Source: an uncultured Bacteroides sp.
Lineage (GTDB): Bacteria > Bacteroidota > Bacteroidia > Bacteroidales > Bacteroidaceae
DNA: 64,000 nt
Reading direction: 5' to 3'
Assembly: GCA_900544675.1 (NCBI GenBank)
Contig: UQVZ01000019.1
Location: 1-64,000, forward strand
How positions within the stretch are numbered: position 1 is the first letter of the stretch; every line of letters starts with the position of its first letter. The position numbers were made by a program, and so were the translations under genes. The notes under the pieces are model-generated. The model worked only from the letters and a program-made list of their open reading frames with translations, did no database searches and was not told the DNA's origin. Shown one piece after another: positions 51,446 to 60,647 of this stretch.

Positions 51446-53104
51446 TCACGTATGTTCTCTTGCCTGATGCCATAACCGCCACATATAGTAAGCACAATGG
51501 GTAAAGGCAAAGACAAAGGAAATGACCAGCAAGGTCTTGTCGGCATTCCAGCCTACGGTCTGCTGATGCCACAAACCGGTAATCACGCTCAGCACCGCCA
51601 GTACCAATCCCAAGACATTGAGCACCGTATCACCTTTGCGGTATGCTCTATTGGGTTCCAGTCGGCTGTGCTTCCGTCCGTAGGAGGCATACACATCCAG
51701 CCCGACCAGCATCCAAAGCACCAGGCGTATCCAGGTGTCTGCCGGAAGGAAACACATCATGCACAGGCAGGTCAGGATACCCATAATCGGGACAAAGGGT
51801 ACAAACGGAGTCTTGAACGCCCGATGCACACCGGGCATCGTCTTGCGCACAATCAGCACCGCGGCACATACCAGTGTAAAGGCAAGCAGGGTGCCGATAC
51901 TGGTCATCTCGCCCGCCACTTGTGCCGGGACAAAACCTGCCAACAGGCTCACTAAAACCATAAACAGAAAATTGCTGTGCACCGGCGTACGGAAGCGTGG
52001 ATGGATGCGCGAAAAGAAAGGAGGCAACAATCCGTCGTGACTCATGCTGAGAAATACCCGGCTCTGTCCGAGCAACGTGACCATAATCACCGAGCAATAC
52101 CCAAAAAGGATGGCAAGGATAATCGCCTTATTCAGCCACGGATAAGCCGGCACAAGCACCCCCTGGGCATTGACACTGCCCATGTGCTCGATAGCTACCG
52201 CCACCGGAGCGATGCCTTCCTGTCCTTCGAATTCGGTATAATGAGCCACCCCCGTCATGACGTGCGCGAACAAGATATATAATATGGTACATACCAGCAA
52301 AGACACCAGAATACCGATGGGCATATCCCGCTTGGGGTTCTTCGTCTCTTGCGCGGCGGTACTGACGGCATCAAAGCCCAGGAAAGCGAAGAACACGATG
52401 GCCGCTCCCCGTAAAATACCCGATAGTCCGAACTCACCCAACTTCCCGGTATTTTCGGGAATATAAGGCACATAGTTGTCTGCCTGAATGAATTTCCAGC
52501 CTAAAACAACGAATACCAGTATCACACCGATTTTCAAGAATACAATCAGTCCGTTGAAGAAAGAGCTGCCTGCCGTTCCCCGCATCAGTATCAGGCTCAT
52601 CAACACCACTATCAGCATGGCAGGAATGTTGATGATGCCTCCGTCCCACGGGCAGGCGGTAAACTCATGAGGCAAATCGATGCCTACGCCTTGCAGGAAC
52701 ACTACCAGATAACGGCTCCAACTGATGCTGACCGTAGTGGCAGCCACGGTATATTCCAATACCAAATCCCATCCGATAATCCAGGCAATCAATTCCCCCA
52801 TCGTGGCATACGAATAGGTATAAGCGCTTCCTGCCACCGGAATCATCGAAGCGAACTCGGCATAACAAAGCCCGGCAAAACAACATCCGATAGCGGCAAT
52901 GATGAACGAAAGCGTAATGGCAGGTCCCGTATATTCCGAAGCTACCGTGCCCGTGATAGAGAACAGTCCCGCACCGATGATTACGCCTACACCCAATGCC
53001 ACAAGACTGACCGGTCCCAATACCCGTTTCAAGGTTCTGGCACCTGTCTGCCCGGCTTCTGCCTGCAAGGCATCTATGCTTTTTCTGACGAATAATCCTT
53101 CCAT
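51446..53104 (-). CDS. APC-superfamily amino-acid permease (cationic amino-acid transporter type)
   Basis: A 552-residue membrane protein with about 12-14 hydrophobic segments, similar to the CAT group. TLKRVLGPVSLVALGVGVIIGAGLFSITG is the conserved first helix, then PAITLSFIIAAIGCCFAGLCYAEFASMIPVAGSAYTY, DLVLEYTVAATTVSISW, FFAFLGFDAVSTAAQETKNPKRDMP and FGYCSVIMVTLLGQSRVFLSMSHDGLLPP. A Met five codons upstream is an alternative start. It is downstream of a -7 box and about 110 bases upstream of cysQ; a functional link to sulfur use is not evident. Confidence 0.9.
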   Translation of the reverse strand: MEGLFVRKSIDALQAEAGQTGARTLKRVLGPVSLVALGVGVIIGAGLFSITGTVASEYTGPAITLSFIIAAIGCCFAGLCYAEFASMIPVAGSAYTYSYATMGELIAWIIGWDLVLEYTVAATTVSISWSRYLVVFLQGVGIDLPHEFTACPWDGGIINIPAMLIVVLMSLILMRGTAGSSFFNGLIVFLKIGVILVFVVLGWKFIQADNYVPYIPENTGKLGEFGLSGILRGAAIVFFAFLGFDAVSTAAQETKNPKRDMPIGILVSLLVCTILYILFAHVMTGVAHYTEFEGQEGIAPVAVAIEHMGSVNAQGVLVPAYPWLNKAIILAILFGYCSVIMVTLLGQSRVFLSMSHDGLLPPFFSRIHPRFRTPVHSNFLFMVLVSLLAGFVPAQVAGEMTSIGTLLAFTLVCAAVLIVRKTMPGVHRAFKTPFVPFVPIMGILTCLCMMCFLPADTWIRLVLWMLVGLDVYASYGRKHSRLEPNRAYRKGDTVLNVLGLVLAVLSVITGLWHQQTVGWNADKTLLVISFVFAFTHCAYYMWRLWHQAREHT

Positions 53105-53133
53105 CTTTGCAAGTTGCATATCAATTCAAGCTG

Positions 53134-53141
53134 CAAACTTA
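53134..53141 (-). promoter_or_regulatory. -7 promoter box of the amino-acid permease gene
   Basis: TAAGTTTG on the minus strand (53141-53134), an exact consensus match, 14 bases before the first in-frame ATG (53119) and 29 before the preferred one. No -33 TTG at the normal distance. Confidence 0.4.
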
Positions 53142-53213
53142 CAAAAAATATGCGAGTTTCACGCTGGAACTGCCCAAAAGATTAAAAAAATGAAAAAGGA
53201 TTAATAGAGTCAG

Positions 53214-53317
53214 TTGTCAAGAGGATTCCTCGCACATATATGCGTGAGCCGTGCAAGTTAGCTTCGAAGGCTATCGGATATAGTTGCGATGCGCCACGCA
53301 TCTATAATCATTTGACA
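53214..53317. other. Structured intergenic segment downstream of queH
   Basis: TTGTCAA (53214-53220) and TTGACAA (53311-53317) bracket two further stems: a CTCGCA…TGCGTGAG pair (about 53229-53248) and GATGCG-CCA-CGCATC (53288-53302). On the minus strand it follows the queH stop and could be its terminator or a small structured RNA. No family recognised. Confidence 0.35.
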
Positions 53318-53323
53318 AGCCTT

Positions 53324-53914
53324 TTATTCACGTTTTATATTCCGCATGCTGAACTCGCATCCGCAATATTGCTGGTTATAGAAATCATATTCCTTGATAA
53401 TCTGAATACGGCGTTCGCTCAGTCCACCCTTACGCCAGTTCCTGTCCCACCACACGACATCGGGATATGGCTCTACCGCATAGCGTCCGGCTTCGTTTAT
53501 CTGCTCCAGACTCTTCCAGCGCGAAGAAGCAAGCGTAGTGGTGATGACCGTAAACCCGTGTTCGTGGGCATAGCGGGCTGTGTCACGCAGGCGAAACTTG
53601 AAACATTGTAGGCATCTGCCTCCGCGTTCCGGTTCTCCTTCCAGTCCTTTCACCGCACACCGCCATGCATCGTGATTATAGTCGGCATCCACGATATCCA
53701 GTCCGAGCGCTTCGGCATACCGTGTACACTCTTCTTTCCGGATGCGGTATTCCTCCGCCGGATAGATATTCGGATTACAATAATAAATGGTAGGACGCAC
53801 CCCGTGCTGCATTAGGCATTCGATAATGGCAGACGAGCATGGCGCACAACAAGTATGCAATAACACCCGGTCGGCATTGCCCGGCACTTCCCAATCTTCT
53901 TTCTTCTTTTTCAT
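53324..53914 (-). CDS. queH: Epoxyqueuosine reductase QueH
   Basis: A 196-residue protein of the former DUF208 family that reduces epoxyqueuosine to queuosine in tRNA anticodons, in place of QueG. Cysteines expected to bind the metal cluster lie in LLHTCCAPCSSAIIECL, RGGRCLQCFKFRL and QYCGCEFS. YCNPNIYPAEEYRIRKEECTRYAE is also typical. The start MKKKKEDWEVPG gives the usual family length. The gene is monocistronic. Confidence 0.92.
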   Translation of the reverse strand: MKKKKEDWEVPGNADRVLLHTCCAPCSSAIIECLMQHGVRPTIYYCNPNIYPAEEYRIRKEECTRYAEALGLDIVDADYNHDAWRCAVKGLEGEPERGGRCLQCFKFRLRDTARYAHEHGFTVITTTLASSRWKSLEQINEAGRYAVEPYPDVVWWDRNWRKGGLSERRIQIIKEYDFYNQQYCGCEFSMRNIKRE

Positions 53915-54025
53915 AACCGTAATATAACTTGAACGTATGCGAACATACGGGCGCACAAAGGTAACCAAAGTTTTCCCAAAGCATTCATTTCTTATTCAGA
54001 AAAATGGCGTGGCACCAACAAAAAA

Positions 54026-54056
54026 AGCCTAGCAATACAAGTCGTTCAAATAGGCT
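54026..54056 (-). terminator. Small hairpin with T run on the minus strand
   Basis: AGCCTA (54056-54051) and TAGGCT (54031-54026), followed on the minus strand by TTTTTT. No gene on that strand ends here, so it may block antisense transcription from the polysaccharide locus. An alternative GTCGTT/AACGAC stem overlaps it. The remainder of 53915-54139 shows nothing else. Confidence 0.45.
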
Positions 54057-54139
54057 CTGAATACATTCAAACGACATTTTGCAAGATTCGTGAATGTTCA
54101 TTGCAAGATTTATTACACATCATTGTGTTATCATTTTCC

Positions 54140-54147
54140 TACATTTG
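54140..54147 (+). promoter_or_regulatory. -7 promoter box of the GH30/GH2 polysaccharide locus
   Basis: TACATTTG, an exact TAnnTTTG match, 29 bases before the ATG of the first lipoprotein. The nearest TTG (54123-54125) is 14 bases away, shorter than usual, so activation by a locus regulator outside the window is possible. Confidence 0.5.
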
Positions 54148-54176
54148 CAGCCGTAATTAACTTTAAAACAAAACGC

Positions 54177-55682
54177 ATGAAGAAACATTTCTTAAATCTA
54201 TCACTATGGGCACTACTTTCAATGTCCGTGTGTGTGACGGGATGTAGCGATGACACTACCTATCCTGATGTAGACGGGCAAAATCCCGTTGCGGAAATGA
54301 CAACCCTGCACATTCAGACTGCGGCAGGACGTACATTCACTATTGCAGGCACCCTGACCGATGCTGATGGTATATCAACCATCCATCTGCAATGCGATGC
54401 CTTGTATCTGAACAAAACCATCGACTTGATTGAAATCTATGGCGAACCTAAAACCGAGTATGAATTGAGTTATAACTTCGCTATGCCAAGCGATGGCATT
54501 GCCGATAGTTATACAATAACTGTAACAACGACTGATGTAGGCGGGCGCTCGGTTTCAGAGGATGTGCTAGTAACTCCGGACGGAGACTTTGCGGCACCGA
54601 CATTTACCGTCGCACCTTCAGACACAATCCGGTTATTGACCAAAAACGGCACCGTTAACCCCTATCCATTAACTGTTAGCGTATCTGATGACCGGGCTCT
54701 TAAATCCATCGAAGTAACGATTGAAGGAATTCCTGAATATCAGAATATTATTCAAGAAATAGAAGGTGGCACTTCATACGATTATAGCTTGACAATCAAT
54801 CTTCCGGGAAGCGTCAATAATTACCCAATGTCTATTATTGTAAATGACCAAGCTGAAAAAAGCGATACACTGCATTGTGTATTGTCTGTAACAGAACTTC
54901 AGGATTTCGCCAAGATGTATTTGGCTGATGTCGCTACGGATGAAGAATTAAACAATGACGTATTCGGTGTTCCGATGCTTATCGAACATACCGGCGAATT
55001 CCAATATCGGGCACGTTATTATTGTCAAGAAGCAGGAACCGAAATTTATTTCTTGCCTCAAAAGAACAGCTTCAGTCCGATATGCTATGGAGTTGACCCT
55101 GAAGACAAGACCAAATTGAGTGATATGGCTGGTGCCCAACCTTTGGTTTTGGAAGAAGCCAACGTTTATTATTTGATAGATTTCAACATATCTGATTTAA
55201 CCTACACTATCGACACTTATAGTATTGAAGAAGCCATTGACCCGATTCCCGGTGAAATGGGTGATGTGATTGTCCCCGGTCCTAACGGAAATGTAGAATT
55301 ATATATCGGTTATACTTCTACCGACCCGACTGGAACTAAAATCTTCGAACAGGATGAGACTAATCCTCACCTTTTCTATTCAACAGAAGAAACGGACATA
55401 ACCTTAACTGCAGGTGATTCTATGCATTTCATTATTACTAACTGGCATAGTAGCCAATGGTGGGACTTCTGCTCTTGGAGATGCGATAACAAACTAGAAC
55501 CTGAAGCATTCCGAATTTCAACGAAATCAGAAGCCAATATTAATCCAGCTTGGAAAGAAGCTGGCCGCAAATTGGAATCTGCCGACAATTGGGCTGAGCC
55601 AGCCGTTCTGAAATCAGGTACATATAGATTTACCTTTGACGCACACCTGCAACGTGCAAAATTGGTATTAGTAGAAGAGTAA
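54177..55682 (+). CDS. Surface lipoprotein of a polysaccharide utilization locus (SusE/SGBP-like)
   Basis: A 501-residue lipoprotein with signal peptide MKKHFLNLSLWALLSMSVCVTGC (Cys23), followed by SDDT, the same surface-export type as the other lipoproteins here. The body contains Ig-like segments (about 40-260, for example FTVAPSDTIRLLTKNG… and IEVTIEGIPEYQNI). The C-terminal half has two SusE/F-like glycan-binding modules (YRARYYCQEAGTEIYFLPQKNSFS; GNVELYIGYTSTDPTGTKIFEQ; and TWHSSQWWDF-type Trp residues). It probably binds the target glycan on the cell surface. It precedes susC, which is less common than following susD. Confidence 0.78.
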   Translation: MKKHFLNLSLWALLSMSVCVTGCSDDTTYPDVDGQNPVAEMTTLHIQTAAGRTFTIAGTLTDADGISTIHLQCDALYLNKTIDLIEIYGEPKTEYELSYNFAMPSDGIADSYTITVTTTDVGGRSVSEDVLVTPDGDFAAPTFTVAPSDTIRLLTKNGTVNPYPLTVSVSDDRALKSIEVTIEGIPEYQNIIQEIEGGTSYDYSLTINLPGSVNNYPMSIIVNDQAEKSDTLHCVLSVTELQDFAKMYLADVATDEELNNDVFGVPMLIEHTGEFQYRARYYCQEAGTEIYFLPQKNSFSPICYGVDPEDKTKLSDMAGAQPLVLEEANVYYLIDFNISDLTYTIDTYSIEEAIDPIPGEMGDVIVPGPNGNVELYIGYTSTDPTGTKIFEQDETNPHLFYSTEETDITLTAGDSMHFIITNWHSSQWWDFCSWRCDNKLEPEAFRISTKSEANINPAWKEAGRKLESADNWAEPAVLKSGTYRFTFDAHLQRAKLVLVEE

Positions 55683-55703
55683 TTAACCAAATAATTATCT
55701 AAT

Positions 55704-58700
55704 ATGAGAAAACAGATATTGATTACATGTTTGTTGTTGCTATCCATATGCGGTTTTGCACAACAGATAACCGTGAAAGGTATCGTGACTTCGGATGCCG
55801 ACAAATTAGGGCTAATCGGAGCTACTGTACAGATTAAAGGTACGACCCAAGGTACCATTACAGGATTGGATGGTGATTACATGATACCCGATGTACCCAA
55901 AGATGCCGTGCTGGTATTCTCTTCCATCGGTTATGAAACACAGGAAATAGCAGTAAACGGACGTACGACTATCAACCTGGTGATGAAAGAAGCGACCGAG
56001 TTGCTGGACGAAGTAGTAGTCATCGGTTATGGTGCCGTAAAGAAAAGCGACTTGACCAGTTCTATTGCAACTGTAAAAGGTGAAGAAATCACCCAGACCG
56101 TTACAGGTAACGCCATGGATGCCTTGCAAGGTAAGGTAAACGGTGTGCAGGTAGCCAGCGGTGGTGGTCCGGGCACTACCCCGAAAGTCTTGATTCGTGG
56201 TGTAACCACCGTCAACGGTTCAGACCCGCTCTATGTAGTAGACGGTATGCCTATCAGCGGCAACATCAACTTCTTGAACAGCAACGATATCGAATCGATG
56301 CAAGTATTGAAGGATGCATCTGCAGCCGCTATCTACGGTACACGTGCATCGAACGGTGTCATCTTGATTACTACCAAGAAAGGTAAGGCAGGACAGACAC
56401 ACGTCAACTTCAGCGCTTCGGTAGGTTTCCAGACCATTGCCAAACCGAGCATTGCCGGTCCGGCAGAATACAAAGAAGTGTATAACACCCGTTATACCAA
56501 CGACGGACTGACTTCGAACTGGAACGATACAGGGGCTACTACAAACCCCAGCGGTACAGACTGGTGGGATACGGTAGTAAACAAGACAGCCCTGACACAA
56601 AATTATTCGCTCAGCGTATCGGGAGGTACCGACAAGCTGGTTTATAATTTAAGCTTGGGTTATTACCGCACCAACTCTCAATTTGATGTAGGTTACTGGG
56701 ACAAGCTGAATGCCCGTCTGAACACCGAATACACCTTTAATAAATATGTAAAGGTAGGATTCGACATTGCTCCGCGTGTAGAATCGTGGGATGATACTTC
56801 GGTACAGTTCTCTTCTGCTATGTCAATGGACCCGACTACGCCGGTATTCCGCCCGGAAGCAGAATGGGAAGACAATGAGTATAACAACTATCAGCGTTCG
56901 TACAACAACCAGACTTGGAACCCTGCCGGCTCTATTGCCCGTCAGAACAGCCACTCACGTGAAATGGGTGCGATATTGAACACCTATTTACAAATCAACC
57001 CGATTGAGAAACTGACTTTGCGTACCCAATTTGGTGCTAATGCTCACTTCCGCCGTTCGGACAGCTTTGTTCCCCAGTTCTATATGGACGCGTTGGAACA
57101 ACAGACTTTAAGCGACATTTCCCGCCAGTCACAAGAATGGCTTGACTGGAACTGGACGAATACCGCTACTTACATCGATACATTTGCCGAAAAGCATAAC
57201 CTGAACGTGATGGTAGGTTTCACGGCAGAACGTGACGCATGGTATAATGTAAAAGCGACACGCGACAATATTCCCAACAACATGGATGTCATGCAGGAAG
57301 TGAATGCCGGTGACCCGACCACAGCAGAAGGTTTCGGAGAAACCAGCTACAACACCTTGGTTTCATTCTTGGGACGTGTCATGTATAACTACGAAAACCG
57401 TTACTACATTTCCGCTTCTCTCCGTGCCGATGGTTCTTCACGCTTCCCGAAAGGCAACAAGTATGCCCTCTTCCCGGCTGTATCCGCATCATGGCGACTC
57501 ACCAGCGAAGAGTTCATGCAAGACCAGGAACTGTTCAGCGACCTGAAACTCCGTGGAGGTTGGGGACGTGTAGGTAACCAGGCTATCGACAACAATGCCA
57601 CACTGACTTTGCTCGACCAGACCCAATACGCTTATGGCGGCACGATTACAAACGGATATTTCATTTCTTCTGTAGGAAACAATAACCTGAAATGGGAAAC
57701 CGTAGAAGACTGGAACGTCGGCATCGACATGTCATTGCTGAAATCCCGTTTGGGTATCACCTTCGAATACTTCCAGAAGAAGTCTACCGACATGCTTTAC
57801 GAAAAGCAGAATATCCTGGCGGTAGGTTATCCGAACTGGAACAGTACGGTATGGATGAACATCGGTAGCATGCAGGCACGTGGTTGGGAATTAGGCTTGA
57901 GCTGGAGAGACCAGGTAGGCAAAGACTTCTCGTATGATGTCAGCGTCAACTTGTCATCCGTACGCAACAAAGCCATCAAGTTCTCTGGTGACGGTCCGAT
58001 TTATACCGGAGGATTCAACAGCGACCAGATTATCAGCAACGTAGACGGCGGCTTGATTTCACGCTTCTATGGTTATGTAGCTGACGGGCTTTTCCAGAAC
58101 TGGGAAGAAGTATATGCACATACCGACGAACATGGAACTTTGATTCAGCCGAACGCACAGCCGGGTGACATCCGCTTCAAGGATTTGGACCACAACGGCG
58201 TACTGGATGCCAACGATAAGACCTTCATCGGTAATCCGTATCCCGACCTGATGATGGGTATCAACATCGGTCTGCGTTATAAGAATATCGACTTCGCCGC
58301 CAACTTCTACGGAACATTCGGCAACGATATCTTCAATACCACGAAGGGATTGTATTCCGGTGCCAACGGTCAGAACGTATGGGCAGGAACCCTGAATGAA
58401 GCATGGCATGGCGAAGGAACCAGCTACGATATTCCGCGCTTGTCGTATAGCGACCTGAACCTGAACTACCAGCGTGTATCCAGCTTCTATGTAGAAGACG
58501 GCTCATACATGCGTTGCAAATTGTTGCAAATCGGTTACACATTCCCCGAAAAATGGGTGGGCGGCTCACAACTGCGTATCTCGTTCTCGGCACAGAATCC
58601 GTTTACCATCACAGGTTATTCGGGTATGGACCCCGAACGTCCTTCATTGGATGGTAGCGTAATCGAAACTGGTATCGACAATACAGCTTACCCGAATCCG

Positions 58701-58736
58701 CGTACCTTCCTGTTCGGTATCGACTTTAAATTTTAA
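55704..58736 (+). CDS. susC: SusC-like TonB-dependent receptor
   Basis: A 1010-residue outer-membrane importer for oligosaccharides. Signal peptide MRKQILITCLLLLSICGFAQQ, then an N-terminal CarboxypepD_reg-like domain (TVKGIVTSDADKLGLIGATV…). A TonB box follows (LLDEVVVIGYGAVKKSDLT), the plug (VLIRGVTTVNGSDPLYVVDGMPI … YGTRASNGVILITTKKG) and a 22-strand barrel ending FLFGIDFKF. Length and the SusD gene 12 bases downstream establish the SusCD pair. The cargo should be the product of the GH30 enzyme in the same locus. Confidence 0.94.
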   Translation: MRKQILITCLLLLSICGFAQQITVKGIVTSDADKLGLIGATVQIKGTTQGTITGLDGDYMIPDVPKDAVLVFSSIGYETQEIAVNGRTTINLVMKEATELLDEVVVIGYGAVKKSDLTSSIATVKGEEITQTVTGNAMDALQGKVNGVQVASGGGPGTTPKVLIRGVTTVNGSDPLYVVDGMPISGNINFLNSNDIESMQVLKDASAAAIYGTRASNGVILITTKKGKAGQTHVNFSASVGFQTIAKPSIAGPAEYKEVYNTRYTNDGLTSNWNDTGATTNPSGTDWWDTVVNKTALTQNYSLSVSGGTDKLVYNLSLGYYRTNSQFDVGYWDKLNARLNTEYTFNKYVKVGFDIAPRVESWDDTSVQFSSAMSMDPTTPVFRPEAEWEDNEYNNYQRSYNNQTWNPAGSIARQNSHSREMGAILNTYLQINPIEKLTLRTQFGANAHFRRSDSFVPQFYMDALEQQTLSDISRQSQEWLDWNWTNTATYIDTFAEKHNLNVMVGFTAERDAWYNVKATRDNIPNNMDVMQEVNAGDPTTAEGFGETSYNTLVSFLGRVMYNYENRYYISASLRADGSSRFPKGNKYALFPAVSASWRLTSEEFMQDQELFSDLKLRGGWGRVGNQAIDNNATLTLLDQTQYAYGGTITNGYFISSVGNNNLKWETVEDWNVGIDMSLLKSRLGITFEYFQKKSTDMLYEKQNILAVGYPNWNSTVWMNIGSMQARGWELGLSWRDQVGKDFSYDVSVNLSSVRNKAIKFSGDGPIYTGGFNSDQIISNVDGGLISRFYGYVADGLFQNWEEVYAHTDEHGTLIQPNAQPGDIRFKDLDHNGVLDANDKTFIGNPYPDLMMGINIGLRYKNIDFAANFYGTFGNDIFNTTKGLYSGANGQNVWAGTLNEAWHGEGTSYDIPRLSYSDLNLNYQRVSSFYVEDGSYMRCKLLQIGYTFPEKWVGGSQLRISFSAQNPFTITGYSGMDPERPSLDGSVIETGIDNTAYPNPRTFLFGIDFKF

Positions 58737-58748
58737 TCATTAACGACT

Positions 58749-60407
58749 ATGAAACATTTACTTAGCATATTAACAGTAGTTGCCACGCTGACTTTCACTT
58801 CGTGTGAAGACTTCCTGACCGAAGAGGTGCGTGGACAACAAAACCTGGACACCTATTTCTCTACATTGGAAGAATGTAATTCCTATATTACCGGGTGTTA
58901 CCAAGACATTACTTGCGGCGGATGGTGGAATATCAACACCGTATGGCTGCTTTCTGAAATGTGTAGCGACGATGCCTGGATGGGTAATACCACCCAAAGC
59001 CAGAGTGACTATATCTCCCTGGCTCACTACCAAGGTAACGGTGCCAGCAACGGCCCTATCTCTAACTTCTGGCAATACCGTTATAAAGGTATCTTACGTT
59101 GCAATGTAGCAATAGACCGTATCAGCCAAGCTAACCTGACCGATACTGAAACCCGCGACCGTCTGGTGGGTGAAGCCCGCTTCTTGCGTGCTTATTACTA
59201 CTTTGAATTGGTACGCAACTTCGGCGGAGTACCCTTGATTACCGAATTCTTATTGCCCGAACAAGTGCAAGGCATCACCCGTAAGTCAGCAGACGAAGTT
59301 TATCAATTCATCCAAGATGACCTGCTTGCTGCTGCTGATGTATTGCCTGAACGCAGCGAATATGCACCTGCCGATATGGGACGCGCTACCCGTGGCGCAG
59401 CTCTCGGCTTGCTGGGAAAAGTATATCTGTATCAGGAAGAATGGCAGAAAGCACACGATGTACTGAAAACCGTAATGGATAGCGGCGAATATGACTTACT
59501 GCCCGAATTTGGACAGGTATGGGACTTGGAATATGACAACAGCATTGAAAGCCTCTTCGAAGTGCAATACGAATACCATCCGACATTAGCCTTGGGCGGT
59601 TCATTAGCTACCGTTACAGGTGCACGTAATGGTCCCGGCGACGGTTGGTCATGGTGTCTGCCTACAGCCAATCTGGAACAAGCCTTCATCGATGCAGGCG
59701 ATACGGTACGTCTGAAATGGACGATTATCACGAGTGGTTGCACAGAAATTGCCGGTGAAAACAATTTCGACCAATTCATAGAAAACAGCAAAAAGATGGA
59801 TAACTATCAAGAATACATTGATAAATACGGCTGGGATCCGAATTGTTACATCATCGATCCGGCACAACATAAGTCACCCCGTGTCATCCGGAAATATTTC
59901 TTGCCGATAGAAGACCGTCCGGAAATCTATAACACCGACAAGAGCCCGTTGAACCACCGTATCCTGCGCTTTGCCGATGTGCTGCTGATGTATGCCGAGG
60001 CTTGCTACGAACTGGGACAAAACGGCGAAGCACAAGAAGCGTTGAACAGAGTCCGCAACCGTGCCAAACTGCCTTCTGTAACTGCTACAGGCACACAACT
60101 CCGCGACGCCATCCGTCTGGAACGCCGTCTGGAACTGGCATTCGAACAAAACCGTTTGTATGACATCCGCCGCTGGAAAGACGATAACGAACAGCCTGTC
60201 ATCGCCAGCATCCTCGGCCCGAACGGAAGCTTTGTACAATGGAACATGAATGAAGAGACCCGTGACCCGCTTGAATGGGAAAACCAAGGTGAGGCAAGTA
60301 ATAAAGGTATCACTTTTGATGTAAACCGCGACTTGCTGTTCCCGATTCCTCTGTATGAAATTACTCAGTCGAACGGTTCTATCGTACAGAACCCGGGCTG
60401 GAATTAA
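58749..60407 (+). CDS. susD: SusD-like glycan-binding lipoprotein
   Basis: A 552-residue RagB/SusD protein that caps the SusC barrel and captures oligosaccharides. Lipobox FTSC with Cys19, then EDFLTEEVRGQ. The tetratricopeptide-like scaffold shows LVGEARFLRAYYYFELVRNFGGVPLITE, RGAALGLLGKVYLYQEEWQKAHD and RFADVLLMYAEACYELGQNGEAQEALNRVRNRA, the last typical of the family. ERRLELAFEQNRLYDIRRW and a C-terminal FPIPLYEITQSNGSIVQNPGW are also standard. Confidence 0.94.
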   Translation: MKHLLSILTVVATLTFTSCEDFLTEEVRGQQNLDTYFSTLEECNSYITGCYQDITCGGWWNINTVWLLSEMCSDDAWMGNTTQSQSDYISLAHYQGNGASNGPISNFWQYRYKGILRCNVAIDRISQANLTDTETRDRLVGEARFLRAYYYFELVRNFGGVPLITEFLLPEQVQGITRKSADEVYQFIQDDLLAAADVLPERSEYAPADMGRATRGAALGLLGKVYLYQEEWQKAHDVLKTVMDSGEYDLLPEFGQVWDLEYDNSIESLFEVQYEYHPTLALGGSLATVTGARNGPGDGWSWCLPTANLEQAFIDAGDTVRLKWTIITSGCTEIAGENNFDQFIENSKKMDNYQEYIDKYGWDPNCYIIDPAQHKSPRVIRKYFLPIEDRPEIYNTDKSPLNHRILRFADVLLMYAEACYELGQNGEAQEALNRVRNRAKLPSVTATGTQLRDAIRLERRLELAFEQNRLYDIRRWKDDNEQPVIASILGPNGSFVQWNMNEETRDPLEWENQGEASNKGITFDVNRDLLFPIPLYEITQSNGSIVQNPGWN

Positions 60408-60432
60408 TTCTGATTAAGTAAAGAACGATGCT

Positions 60433-60481
60433 GGCAAGCGGACGAAACTCCATGATGTTTCCAATAGGCTGTCTGCTTGCC
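60433..60481 (+). terminator. Hairpin after susD
   Basis: GGCAAGCGGAC (60433-60443) pairs with GTCTGCTTGCC (60471-60481) with one wobble. It follows the susD stop by 25 bases and may stabilise the 3' end of the susCD message. Confidence 0.55.
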
Positions 60482-60580
60482 GCCACGTTCAATAGCCGAA
60501 TACGAATTTACACATTTTTAACCGACACAATAAGGATAACAAAATTTAGACTCAATAGGTTGACCTGATTATAAATGCAC

Positions 60581-60622
60581 GAAGGTGTGGCAAAGAACAA
60601 TTTGAACACACCTTCTTTTTTA
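60581..60622 (+). terminator. Intrinsic terminator between susD and the GH30 gene
   Basis: GAAGGTGTG (60581-60589) pairs with CACACCTTC (60607-60615), followed by TTTTTTATT. A terminator here would make expression of the downstream hydrolases lower than that of SusCD. Confidence 0.78.
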
Positions 60623-60647
60623 TTATAAAGACCCTAAACAATAACCC

